Assembly: GCA_013368375.1 (NCBI GenBank)
Contig: JAACJP010000013.1
Location: 848,726-912,725, forward strand
Length of the DNA: 64,000 bases
Source of the DNA: Tricholomella constricta
Lineage: Eukaryota; Basidiomycota; Agaricomycetes; Agaricales; Lyophyllaceae
Direction: 5' to 3'
Every line of letters begins with the position of its first letter. Position 1 is the stretch's first letter. This document shows, one piece after another, positions 49,425 to 60,253 of this stretch. The position numbers and the translations under genes were made by a program. The notes under the pieces are model-generated. The model was not told the origin of the DNA and ran no database searches. It saw nothing but the letters and a program-made list of their open reading frames with translations.

Positions 49425-52400
49425 TACGACCCACTAAGCTATACCCCGACTGTCCTTTCTTTCTGCAAACTCCCGACCGAATTTAATAGCGACGCCACCT
49501 ACGACGCGCAACTAGCCTCACTCTATGTCGCGGCATCCGAACTAACCACACCAGCAATCGCCGACCAATCCGTTAATACCAGCTCTACCCCGCTTGAACG
49601 AACGACCCTCTGCACTATTTTACCGCACAACGAGCGCAATAGTGGACACCACACCCAATCCCTGACCAACGCCGCCACCGACGCCTTCATTGTGAAAATC
49701 AAAGGCGTACAAACCAAAAAGAAGTACAAACCAGTAGCGCAAAAAGTGCGATCGATCATAGCAAGCTGTCCCGACCACTTCCGAATCGAACGCAAAATAT
49801 TAGGCGATCCTCTCGCCAACATGCCGACCTTAGTTCCCAACCCGCCACCTTTTCAACCCACAGGCCGCTACACCCTAGAACGAAAGGAAGACCTAGACCG
49901 CGAACACCCGGACTTCCTAACACCCGCCGAACGCGCCATTATGCACGACCTCATGTGTAAACAGAACCTCGCGTTCGCATGGGACGATTCTGAGCGCGGT
50001 AGTTTTCGGTTGGATTTCTTTCCCCCCATCGACATACCGGTTGTGGCGCACACGCCTTGGATCGAGCGCAATATACCTGGCATCTACGAAGAAGTTTGCG
50101 ACATTATCAAAACTAAGCTCGCCGCTGGCGTTTACGAACCGTCCAACTCCAGCTACCGGTCGCATTGGTTTTGCACTCTGAAAAAGAATGGCAAGTTCCG
50201 CCTCGTCCACAGCCTGGAACCACTCAACCGTGTAACAATCCGACACTCGGGTGTCACTCCGATACCAGACCATGTCGCTGAGCAATTTGCCGGTCGCATT
50301 TGTGGCGCAATGTTAGACCTGTTTGTCGGCTACGACGAACGACTAATCGCACCGTCGTCACGCGACCTTACCACTTTCCAAACACCTTTCGGCGCGTTAC
50401 GCCTAGTCACCTTACCCATGGGCTGGACCAACTCCGTCCCAATCTTCCACGACGACGTCACGCACATCCTACAACCAGAGATCCCGGACTATACGCTGCC
50501 TTATATCGATGACGCTGCTATAAAGGGACCGGCAACTTGGTATCCCGACCCAGACACAGGATTACCAAAAACACACCCCGACAATGCCGACGTGCGATTC
50601 GCGATCTGGGAATTCTTCAACGACGTCAACCGAATCCTTCAGCGCATGAAGTACTGCGGAGGCACCTTCTCTGGCAAGAAGCTGGTTTTATGCGCCCCGC
50701 AATTTAAAGTCCTCGGACACGTCTGCACGCCCGACGGCCGCATACCCGACGTGGACCGACTCGCTTTGCTGCGCAACTGGAAGGCGTGCGCCACCCTATC
50801 GGAATTGCGCGCGTTCTTAGGAACGGTCGGCGTGCTCAGGATATTCGTCAAGAACTTTGCTCATCGTGCACACCACCTCGTAAAACTGACTCGCAAGGAT
50901 GCCGTCTTCGAGTTCGGACCCGACCAAATCGCGGCACAGCGCGACATAGTCGAAGCGATCGCAGAAGCTAAACCCCTCGTACCCATCGACTACACCTCGG
51001 ATGACCCAGTTATCCTAGCCGTCGACACTTCACACATCGCAGTCGGATTCTACCTCTGTCAAGCCGATCCCGTCGATCGGAAACGACACAGATACAATCG
51101 GTTCGGTTCCATCACACTGAATGATCGCGAATCACGATTCTCTCAACCCAAACTCGAATTTTATGGCCTATTCCGGGCGCTTGGCGCGCTACGACTGTAC
51201 GTTATAGGCGTCCGCAACCTGGTCGTCGAAGTCGACGCGCGCTACATTAAAGGCATGCTCTCCAACCCCGACATCCAACCGTCAGCTTCCATAAACCGGT
51301 GGATCGTATCTGTTCTCATGTTCCACTTCGAGCTGGTCCACGTTAAAGGCACGTTCCACGGGCCCGACGGTTTATCCCGTCGCCCGCGACAACCCGACGA
51401 CCCGGCCGACAACTACGACGCAGAAGAAGCCGACTTCGAGGATTGGGTCGACCGGATGCAAGGACTCATGCACATTATTCAACCGCTGCCACGACCGCCG
51501 TCGCCGTTGCATGTGTGTCAGATCTTCGCTATGGCTCAGATCTCAAGTAAGGAGGAGATGGTGGCAGTATACACCGCAGACTCAACGATTCACGAACTCG
51601 CAACCGAGTCTCCGCGACAACCCAGAATCCGTACCGACGATGATACAGGAATAACCGACCCAAATGCGAACTCGACCGACATGTCATACGACGACGTGCC
51701 CAGAACCGATGCCGCCAAAGCACAAGACCAACGTATAGATGCCGTTAGACAATGGTTAGCCGACCTCGAACGACCGGAAGGTATGTCCGACGATCGGTAC
51801 ACCACTTTCATTCGATACGCCACCGGGTTCTTCCTAGACGGAACACGACTTTGGAGAAGAGACAGCCAAGGCGCACATAAACTAGTCGCCCGCCCCAGCG
51901 CGCGATTAGAGATTCTGCGATCGGTCCACGACAACCTCGGACACAAACGCTTCTACGCGACACGCGCGACCTTACTCGAACGCTTCTGGTGGCCTAATGT
52001 CCGGGCCGACGTCGTGTGGTTCGTGCAGACATGTCACATATGCCAGATCCAACAAACGACCAAGGTCCTGATCCCTCCGATCGTTGCGACACCTGCGCCA
52101 CTGTTCGCAAAAATGTATATCGACACTATGCACCTACCGCCATCGAATGGTTTCAAATACATTGTCCAAGGTCGTTGCTCCTTGATTCACTTTCCTGAAT
52201 GGCGCGCGCTCCGAAAGGAAAACAGTCGCACGCTCGGTGACTGGATGTACGAAGACATCATCTGCCGGTGGGGCGGGTTGCGTGAAATCGTAACCGACAA
52301 CGGACCAGCCTTCGTCAAAGCGGCCGAACACCTCACAAAGAAATACCACATACACAATATCCGAATCTCAGGATATAACTCTAGAGCCAACGGGCTCGTC

Positions 52401-53111
52401 GAGCGATCCCATTTCGACGTCCGACAATCCCTCTTCAAAGCCGCCGACGGAAACGAAAACAAATGGTCGCAATCCGCCTACTCAGTCTTCTGGGCTGAAC
52501 GCGTCACGATCCGCAAGCGGTTGGGGTGCTCCCCCTATTACGCTGCGACAGGAACTCAACCCCTTCTCCCACTTGACATCGTCGAAGCCACATACCTGCA
52601 ACCGCCACCCGACTCTATCCTGTCCTCCACCGACCTCTTGACACGTCGCGCGATCGCCTTACAAAAACGAACGACCGACCTGGAGCGATTACATTCTGAC
52701 GTATACAAGGCGCGGCGACAAGCAGCGCTCCGCTTCGAAACCAAACACGCTCGGACCTTACGCGACTACAACTTTAAATGCGGAGACCTCATCCTTATGC
52801 GCAACACTAAAATCGAGAAGTCACTCAACCGCAAAATGCGATCTAGATACTTAGGGCCGCTAGTCGTGATCTCCCGCAACCACGGAGGCGCATACAACCT
52901 TTGCGAACTGGACGGCACCGTCTTGCACCGCCCTGTGGCGGCATTCCGACTAGCTCCCTACTTCGCGCGAAACAATATCCTCCTACCCGATAGCGCTCTG
53001 GACATAGACACCAAACGACTCAGAGAACTTGAGGCGACGACGATCACCGACGACGACGACCAACCCGAAATCGTAAGCGACGACTCCGAGTCGGAGGAGG
53101 AACAGAACTGA
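49363..53111 (+). CDS. Ty3-D Pol: RT, RNase H, integrase
   Basis: The -1 frame relative to gag is open from the heptamer. The first ATG is only at 49692, well into the conserved region, which supports fusion to Gag. Reverse transcriptase: HWFCTLKKNGKFRLVHSLEP, PMGWTNSVPIF and the catalytic LPYIDDAAIKG. RNase H: AVDTSHIAVGFYLCQ to FHGPDGLSRRP. Integrase zinc domain: VHDNLGHKRFYATRATLLER to CHICQIQ. Core DDE residues are in IDTMHLPP, VTDNGPAF and GLVERSHF. The C-terminus is acidic (residues DDDD and EEEQN) rather than a chromodomain. A purine tract copy lies in the RNase H-integrase linker (51543-51560). Confidence 0.93.
51520..51560 (+). promoter_or_regulatory. Possible central polypurine tract of Ty3-D
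   Basis: TCAAGTAAGGAGGAGATG at 51543-51560 is identical to the 18 nt spanning the 3' polypurine tract and LTR start (57160-57177). AGATCT at 51520-51525 and 51538-51543 can pair to form a stem just before it. It lies between RNase H and integrase coding. Confidence 0.5.
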
Positions 53112-53476
53112 CAGACATAGCAAACCCGTATACCCCTTTTAATTGCTCCCCATCCCCGGCAAGACCCCCCCTCCCGAGTTATCCTTCAGCCGTTTTTTTT
53201 TTTTTTTTTTTTTTTTTTTCACACCGACCGACCGCCGCGATCCTCTACTTCGCACAACATATCCCCACTCAATCGCTGACCCGACTTCCCCTTCACTTAA
53301 TTTGGCCCGAGCCAACGACCAACGAAATTGTATTATATTAAGCGGCGGTCCAATTTTAGGACCGCCTTCACACATGCCGCACATACAACACAAAGTATGA
53401 ACAAAGGAAGAAGGTCGGGCGCGCGACCAAGATCCCAAGCGCGCCCGACCAGCCGACACCCGACAAGCGCGCGACC
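53112..53476. other. Region between Ty3-D pol and antisense gene A, with a T run
   Basis: Contains about 29 consecutive T (53191-53219), which is a poly(A) run on the minus strand about 260 nt past the stop of antisense gene A. No gene. It may serve as or derive from the antisense transcript's 3' end. Confidence 0.5.
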
Positions 53477-55250
53477 TCACTCTTCACCACCCTCCGCTTC
53501 GCCGCCGTCCTCTCCAACCTCCCCTTCCTCAACCCCCTCATCCTCCGTACTCACGGCGCTACCCTCGCTGGAGCCACCGGCGCCCATCCCACTCTCAAGT
53601 AACTCCTCGCGCCGCGTCTGCAGCGCCGCCAGAACGTCCGTCGTGCCTTCCACCTGCTGATACAGTTGCTGCAGGGTCCACTGCGTTATCTCCTGGCGGG
53701 ACTCGAGGAGCTGCGCTTCCTGCACAAGAGCGCGCAGGAACGAGTTACGTGCGAAGAGCGCGCGGTCCACGTCCTCCAGGCTGAAGTCGGCAACCACCGT
53801 CGCCGGCGCAGAGTATCCTAGCCCGGCCAGGTCTCCGTTACGAAGGAGGTGGTTTGCGTTCGAAAGCGACCCCTGGAACACGAAGTCGACGCCCATGCCC
53901 ACGGAACCGGCGACGCGATGGCTGGTGAGACGCCGAACGGTGGCCGCCTGCTCGCGCTCCCGCTCACGAGAGGACCGTGCCGGGGGCGACCTGCGCATCG
54001 GCGGAAGCGACTCGACCTCAGGCTTCTCCTCCTCGCTGTCATCGATCGTGGGGCGCGACGCAACCCGACGACGCGAACGTGAACCCGACGCCCTGGGGGT
54101 AGCCTCCGATCGCGTCCGCCGAACTGTCTCACACTTCTTCGCATGGATTTTGCACAGGGCGCAGGTGCCGACCCCTGGTTTCTGAATACAGGCGACACCA
54201 GCGCCAATACACCGATCGCACTTTGAAAAAGAGGGACTGAACGCAAGAGTCACGAACCCAGCGAAGGCATACGACTCACCGATTCCTCGCGCACCAAGTA
54301 ATCCGGGACATCCGTCTTAAACTTTTCATAACGGACCCGCCACCCCTCGCCGGCCCCGCGCCGCTTCTTCCGCCCGGCGACCGCTTCCTCTTCGTGGATC
54401 TCCACAACAGACTCGTCTTCATCGTCGGCGGCGACCTCCCGCTTGCGCTTACGACCGGAGGGCGTCGGTTCACTTTTGACCACGGTGGCGGGAGTGGTAC
54501 CTGCCATGTTCGTTATAGGCAAGCCACTCGCCGGACTGAAGACGACGCCCAGGGACCCAACCGCACTACGGAGTCGGGGTGTCGGTCGGGCTCTCTGTCC
54601 CGAAAATCAGCAAAGTCCAGAACGAGATGACACGCCCGCTTACGTCGGCAGGGTCGACGGCTTTGCCCTTCCCTCCTACGGTCGAAGAGGCCGCCACACT
54701 GGACCCAGGCTCCATCGCAACCGACTCGGACCTCGACGCCGTCACTAGAGCCGACGACGGGACGGTGTCACCATCGCTGTGCGCCACGCCGCCCCGCACC
54801 CCGGAACCACCGTTGGACGGCTCGCCTACAGAACCCTCTGGAACAACCGACTGCGACGCGCGGCCGCTGGTGGCCGATTGCAGGTGACGTTCGCGACGTC
54901 GACGGGTGTACTCGTCCTGCGGCGGGAACGGGGAGGTGGTCGTCAGTCTATGAAGGAGCTGTCCGACGGACAGGCCGTACCTCAGGACACAGGTTCGCGA
55001 ACCGCGCCTTCCACTCCTTGTCCTCCCCAATCTTTGCCCACACTGCCGCCAGCGCATCGTCCTCCCCCTGCCATGCGCAGCGTTCCGGGCCCGTTCCCTG
55101 TCTTCTTAACGCGACGATGCCTTCGTGTAAGTCCTCCAGGATGAGAGCGCGGTCGTCACGGGTGGCGTCATCTGGAAGCTGGCACCAAAGGACGTAGTCA
55201 GCGGCCAGGTTGCTGACCACAGTGGGGAAGTCGGTCGAGAGCGCCGTCAT
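53477..55250 (-). CDS. Antisense gene A of Ty3-D: Zn2Cys6-type protein, intron-containing
   Basis: Minus strand. Exon 1 55250-54981 (90 codons, ends LCPE); intron 64 nt (GTACGG...CCGCAG); exon 2 from 54916 (DEYTRRRRERH, then Ser/Gly-rich); another intron at about 54.62-54.50 kb with unsettled borders; then VVKSEP...REES to 54280; intron 54279-54221 (59 nt, GTGAGT...CAAAG); last exon 54220-53477. The last exon opens with six Cys spaced CX2CX6CX8CX2CX6C, the spacing of the fungal GAL4-type zinc cluster, though it is less basic than typical ones. A helical region (ALFARNSFLRALVQEAQLLE) and an acidic Glu/Gly tail follow. TATAAG at 55312-55307 lies 57 nt upstream of the ATG. A regulatory or DNA-binding role is an inference. 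Confidence 0.7.
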
Positions 55251-55404
55251 GGTGTGAGAAGCAGAAACAGAGGAAAAAGGGAGGGAACCGAGAAAGACAG
55301 AGGGCCCTTATAAGGTCGACGCGCCGTCAAATTCAGTTGCACCGCCACCGCCATCCCACGCCACACACGCGCCAGTTCTAGAATTTTCTCGACCGGGCTC
55401 CGGA

Positions 55405-55442
55405 CCGACTGAGGGCAGTCGGCATTTCAAGTAAGGAGGAGA
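55405..55442 (+). promoter_or_regulatory. Second copy of hairpin plus purine tract, inside Ty3-D
   Basis: Hairpin CCGACTG/CAGTCGG (7-bp stem, loop AGGG; 55405-55422) followed by TCAAGTAAGGAGGAGA (55427-55442). It is near-identical to the 3' end copy at 57138-57175 and marks the junction of the two antisense gene cassettes. Confidence 0.8.
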
Positions 55443-55456
55443 CATGACCTACAGAC

Positions 55457-55581
55457 CGAGCGGCAGCCGACGCTAGCAACCGACACCGCCGACAAAACCG
55501 ACCAAACCGACCTGCGCCACTTAGGAGCGGCAGCCGACGCTAGCAACCGACACCGCCGACAAACCGACCGGCGCCACTTAA
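55457..55581. repeat. Two-copy tandem repeat downstream of antisense gene B
   Basis: Two units of about 60-68 bp sharing AGCGGCAGCCGACGCTAGCA and GACACCGCCGACAAA, ending GCGCCACTTA. Confidence 0.85.
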
Positions 55582-55706
55582 AAACGCGAAAAATCGAATT
55601 ACAAAAGAACGACCCGATGTTAGGGCCCGAACAACAAAATAGGTATATACGGAATACGCGACTGGTAACAAACACAACCCGACCGCAAAACACGACAAAC
55701 CCGAAG

Positions 55707-57014
55707 TCAAAACGACGAACCCTCGCCACCATCGTCGCGTACGCCACCATCGACACTGCTCCCACTGCCGCTGCCCCCACTCCTCGAATTACCCATCGTG
55801 GACGCACCAACTAACTCTGCGCGCCGGGCCTGAAGCAAGTCAAGGGCCGACGACGTAGACACGACCTGCTCGTAAAGCTGACGGGACGACGAACGCATGA
55901 TCTCTTGGCGCGATTCGAGGACTTGAATCTCCTGGACCAAAGTACGCAAGAAAACAGTGCGCGCCGATAGCGCCCGATCTACATCTGCAAGACCGAACCG
56001 CGAAATAACCGACAACGGCCGGGTGGAGCCCAAACCGCGCAAATCTTCGTTACGAAGGAAGTCCTCGGGGCGAAACACCGGACCCTGATAAAGGAGACCC
56101 GCACCCCGGTCTACCGAACCCGCAGAACGAGTTACGACAAGGCGCTGAGCGGCCCTTGCCAGATCGGGCGAACGGACCTCATCGAACAGCGGGGGGGGCA
56201 TACACGCGTCGCAAAAGTGGCCCTCTACTGAACACGACACGAACAGGTGCGGAGCTGGCCGAAACGACCCCACTTCGTTCGTCTCGCATCGTCTAGATTG
56301 AATCTCGCAAACCGCGCAAACATCAATGTTGCTGCGCTGAACGCAGTCCAAGCCGTAGCTCACACAACGATCGCACTAGCCAATAGATGAACAAAAAAAC
56401 AAAACAAGGACGCAAGAGGACCGACGACTTACCGCTTCGCTACGAGTGTAATGCTCAGGGTACTCCTTCTTAAATTCCTCGAGACGTTCCAGCCACAAGC
56501 GGCGTCGCATCTCTTGTGCCGCCAATACCGACTCCCCGGAGATCTCGACGACAGACTCTTCTTCGTCCCCGTCCCCAACAGAGGAAGCGCACGAACGCTC
56601 CCGAACGACAGACCCTGCCTCTTCTTCAGCAAAGGCGGCGCGCATACGCTCCCGGGAGACCGCCTCTCGGTGAGGGTAGTCAGACTACCAACTAGCGCGT
56701 TAGTACTCTACAGAAACGACCAAATAACCAGCAAGCGAACGCACACTCGGTACTAAATCCGCGAACCGCTCGGACCATTCGGGGTCGGACTCGATCGTAG
56801 ACCATATGCTAGACAATGCCTCTTCCTCGTCGCTCCACATCCAACGCCAGGGACTAGCCACCGGCGACCTAAGCACTTCGAGGCTGTTCGACAAGTATTG
56901 CAGCACACGGGTGCGCACATAACGAGGGGAGTCGGCCGACAGCGATTGCCATTCATTCCAGTCTCGTTCCAAGAAGCGGAGAGTGCGCTGAAGGTCGACA
57001 GGAGGTCTCGACAT
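55707..57014 (-). CDS. Antisense gene B of Ty3-D: Zn2Cys6-type protein, paralogue of gene A
   Basis: Minus-strand exons 57014-56745 (90 codons, the same length as in gene A), 56684-56433 (84 codons) and 56375-55707, in phase, 396 residues. Introns: 60 nt (GTGCGT, with branch TACTAAC and acceptor TTGGTAG) and 57 nt (GTAAGT...GGCTAG). The second intron ends immediately before the first Cys of CDRC, as in gene A. The six Cys are again spaced CX2CX6CX8CX2CX6C. Exon 1 shares W, ALxxVW/ALSSIW and DxEWxxRFAxLxP motifs with gene A. The last exon shares LRNEDLRGLG, ADVDRALSAR, LRTLVQEIQVLESRQEI and LQARR. The minus strand has a TATATATA box at 57053-57044. Function unknown; a DNA-binding regulator is possible. 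Confidence 0.8.
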
Positions 57015-57137
57015 AATGATGGGTAAACCGAACAAGAACCTGGATATATATATGTCGCCAGCGCGTCGGCACCGCCACTTCCTCCTATCCCGGCCCCTCT
57101 TTTCCCAAGACGTACGCCCCCTGACCGATGCACGGGA

Positions 57138-57175
57138 CCGACTGAGGGCAGTCGGTATTTCAAGTAAGGAGGAGA
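57138..57175 (+). promoter_or_regulatory. Ty3-D hairpin plus 3' polypurine tract
   Basis: Perfect 7-bp stem CCGACTG/CAGTCGG (57138-57155), 4-5 nt, then the purine tract CAAGTAAGGAGGAGA ending at 57175, directly before the LTR. Confidence 0.85.
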
Positions 57176-58219
57176 TGATGAGCACCGTCCCGCGCTGTAC
57201 ACAGAACCTGCCCATAATATAGACATCAACCGCTGCGCCACGACGAATACGGTCCCGGATGCGACCAAAGCGCCGAACCGACCGACCGACAATACGACCG
57301 ACCGACCGACAGTACGACCAAACGACCGACGCACCGACCAAGAAACAGAGTAACTTGAAACGCCAGTTCTCCTCTCTGGGCACACGGAGCACGGAACGCC
57401 GTATAACCTGTCAACGACCGCGCACGTTTGTATGCCAAGTTCTCAACCCGGCGACAACCAAACCCGATTTGAAATTATCATCGGAAACACCTCTGCCCAG
57501 CCATTCGCAGGGAGGATCCGGCCGTACCACGGAGTTCCGCACCCAAGAGCCACTACCGATCGCAAATCCACCACCGATCATACATCCGACCCGACACCGC
57601 GAGCCGATCAAAAGCCCCTTGCTGAGCCAAAGAGCGCCACACTCTCTAAAAAGTGTCGCGCGGGTACCAAGCTTGGCAGCGCTTCTCACAATAAACCAGT
57701 AAAACACCTGCCTCACCGGCTCGCGAGAGGCGAGTCGGTCGCATAGTATAAAAACATACCCATGTACTACCTACCTCCCCCAGTGAATTACAGCCCGTAT
57801 TTTCCCTCACACTCAGAGTGAATAGCTCAAAACCGTCGTCTCTGTCGTCTCTGCACCGTCCTCATCGTATAAACCGTCGCCACTGTCGTAAATCTCGTAA
57901 CTGCCGTCTCTGTCGCCTCGTACTAGTCGCCCGAACCCGTGAGTTCTCCGTATTAACCTCGTCCGTCTCGTTGTCGCACGACCGACACCCAAAGTCGCGT
58001 CGCCAACCCGTTCCACTCGGGAACGTCGCGTTCCATCGCCCCCGTCGCGTTGTTGTCGGTTCGACTAGCTACGAGTCGGATCGTCCCTTACCTTTGTCAA
58101 ACAACCCTTACAAGCCCTGCACACTCGCGTGTTTGGGAACTTTTAACATTTCTCGCCCCCCATAGTTGTTAGTTGTTTTGTTGTTGTGCACAGCACCTAC
58201 AGGCCTTCTAGCGCTATCA
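57176..58219 (+). repeat. Ty3-D 3' LTR
   Basis: 1,044 bp; TATAAAAA at 57747-57754. It differs from the 5' LTR by one inserted G and one substitution as far as I could compare. Confidence 0.95.
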
Positions 58220-58568
58220 CCGCATTCCGGCAGACGGCGTATCTCATCCGGAAATGTGCAGCCAATCCGGAATCCCTTGCGCATATAGTCTGGCTTTCCG
58301 GAAGAGTGTGTACTAAATCTCGAATTGCTGCCATATTGCCCTGCTTCCCGGAGAAAGTATTAATCTGGAATAACATGTACAATCAATCTGGAATCCCGGC
58401 CTTTCGGAATAGCACATAGTGAATCCAGAATTACTTGGCCATACATATAAAATCAATCCGGGATTGGTTGCTCACATTGTTGGCTTCCCAAAAGAGTTCA
58501 TTTGTACGGATGCCATTCAAACAAGATTTCATTGTAATATTGTAAAAAGTATGTCGCAAGAGAAGAAA
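58220..58568. repeat. CCGG-rich degenerate repeats right of Ty3-D
   Basis: Repeats of TTTCCGGAAGAGTG, AATCCGGAAT and AATCTGGAAT type in the same style as 45141-45556. Together these two tracts form the Ty3-D insertion site. Confidence 0.6.
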
Positions 58569-59196
58569 CTACTCCTGCATAGCCAGATTCAACCGGTTGA
58601 GGATATTTGTGAATGCCGTCTCAGCAGCACTATCACTTTCCAACCTCGCAACAGCAGCATAATAAAGCTGGAGTGCTGCAGCAGAGGAGGATATTTCCTG
58701 CTGGTCCATCACTGCCAGCACCTCTGCATGTATGTCCAGGATTTCTTGGTCGGTCAGTGGTTGGGTGTATGATTTAGCACACAAATGCGAGCAGATCAAT
58801 ATTACTCACGGGTTCGGGTTCGGATCCGACATTTGCCCGGCCAAGCAGATACGCTTCCGATCCGCTGTATTGAACAGGCTGGATATATTGAGGAGGATAT
58901 AACAGCTCATGTCTGGCCAGCACACTCACCTCTGTGCTTTCATCTTGTGGGGGATATTGCTTGAAAAAATCCACCAAGAGTGTCAACCTTGTGGCAGGGA
59001 CAAGGTGATTCGGGATGAGGAACGTGCCCTCGGGAGTCGGGAAAGGCATAAATCCGTTAGGCAGAGCCTGGGAAGACGGCCGCGTAGTATTGGGTCCCCT
59101 GGATGTTGCTGAGGGTACTGAAGGCGGATTGGGGTTAGATGGCCTGGAGGTGGGCATCGGTTCATGTTTCCCGTATTGCTTTGTTGGAGGGGCCAT
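58569..59196 (-). CDS. Possible small host gene, unknown function
   Basis: Minus strand. ATG at 59196; exon 1 to 58810 (129 codons) is Pro/Ser/Thr-rich and then folds into LVPATRLTLLVDFFKQYPPQDE. A GTGAGT donor follows at 58809. A second coding stretch with helical character (LAVMDQQEISSSAAALQLYY, SDSAAETAFTNILNRL) ends at a stop at 58569. An in-phase acceptor at 58722 (GCAGAG) gives an 88-nt intron and 180 codons. Other acceptors are possible, and no family is recognised. Confidence 0.45.
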
Positions 59197-60253
59197 GATG
59201 AAGGTCGATAATTGATCGGCTTCAGGTGAAGGAATCCCAGTCATGTGATGAGAAAAAGAAGTGCACTTGAAGATCCCGTGACGCATGTTGATGAAATAAC
59301 AGTGCAAGCGCGCTCCGCCGCAGGGCCCGCTACGTTGACCCCAAACCGAGAACAGTTCAGACTCGTGATGACTGCTAGTTTCGTCACATCTCGTGCGATG
59401 GGTTTCATCCGCCGACCGCTCAGTACACCAAAATCAATTTTATTGCACAAGTGCCAAGGGGTCTCTCTGTCCAATACGTGGTATTCACTTTTCGGAGGTG
59501 CCGAGCATGATCATGGAGAGTATTAGAGCATGAGCATCATTCACCAGGCTCTGCCAGGGAGGGGAAATAATGATGTACAGTAGATTAGGACAACATAAAA
59601 TGGATTAATCCGCTATGGAAATAGTTGTGCTTGTATGACATCTGTAAGCCCGCCACGCGCTGATGGCGCATCGAGCTCACCACTCCAAGTCACATGATCA
59701 TTTAGCCGAGTGTAGCTACACTCGGCTACAATACTACCTTCAACACACTCCCCTCGGGGCCACACAGGCCCCTCGCACAAGAAGCCATACACTTACATTT
59801 AGGTATCAACCATTCCCTTTCGTACGCTTTACTTCCTTGATTACTCATCCTAAGAACCCTTTCATTTCATTCATTAATCTCCCTCCCCCTTCATTGCCCT
59901 TACTCTTTCCCCCGCGCAACGAAGGTCGGTTCTTCCCCATTGATTTACTTACTTACACGCCGTAGACTGACTCTTTCCCCCCGCGCAACGAAGATATTGT
60001 TACCCTGTCTACTGCGTGAACAATCTAAGCCGAACCCAGTGAAGGCCCGCCCCTGCAGGCGCCCTTACAACATCGGTGTCAAGGGCCTGGCAGTTAATGG
60101 TCACTGTTCCGGGGGTGAAGTCAGGCATTTTTGAACAGTCTTGAACTGTGGCCTGTGACCGCCTGCGACATCGAAGCAGGTAAAGTCTCAATGGGCAGCA
60201 GTGAGATGGTGCTATCTGACGAGACCTGATCGACAATTATTAACCCTCCTCTC
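59197..60253. other. Intergenic region with a perfect palindrome and small repeats
   Basis: A perfect 26-nt inverted repeat without loop spans 59703-59728 (half-site TAGCCGAGTGTAG). A short duplicated block, TCTTTCCCCC-GCGCAACGAAG, occurs near 59905 and 59971. No gene supported. Confidence 0.5.

Larger units (their letters stand above)
45557..58219 (+). mobile_element. Ty3-D, Ty3/gypsy element with 1.04-kb LTRs and two antisense accessory genes
   Basis: LTRs 45557-46599 and 57176-58219 run TGATGAGC to GCTATCA. The 4-bp target duplication CCGC is at 45553-45556 and 58220-58223. The two LTRs differ by one extra G (near 57664) and one A/G change (near 46099) that I could see. Order: leader 46600-47085, gag-protease 47086-49389, pol in the -1 frame to 53111, then 4 kb holding two antisense genes, then the polypurine tract and LTR. 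Pol has no chromodomain; it ends in an acidic tail. Gag and pol are open, so the element may be recently active. Confidence 0.95.

Noticed and set aside
57015..57392. Upstream extension of antisense gene B into the LTR
   Set aside because: The same LTR sequence exists at 45557 without the gene; the TATA box at 57044-57053 and the 90-codon exon 1 matching gene A place the start at 57014.
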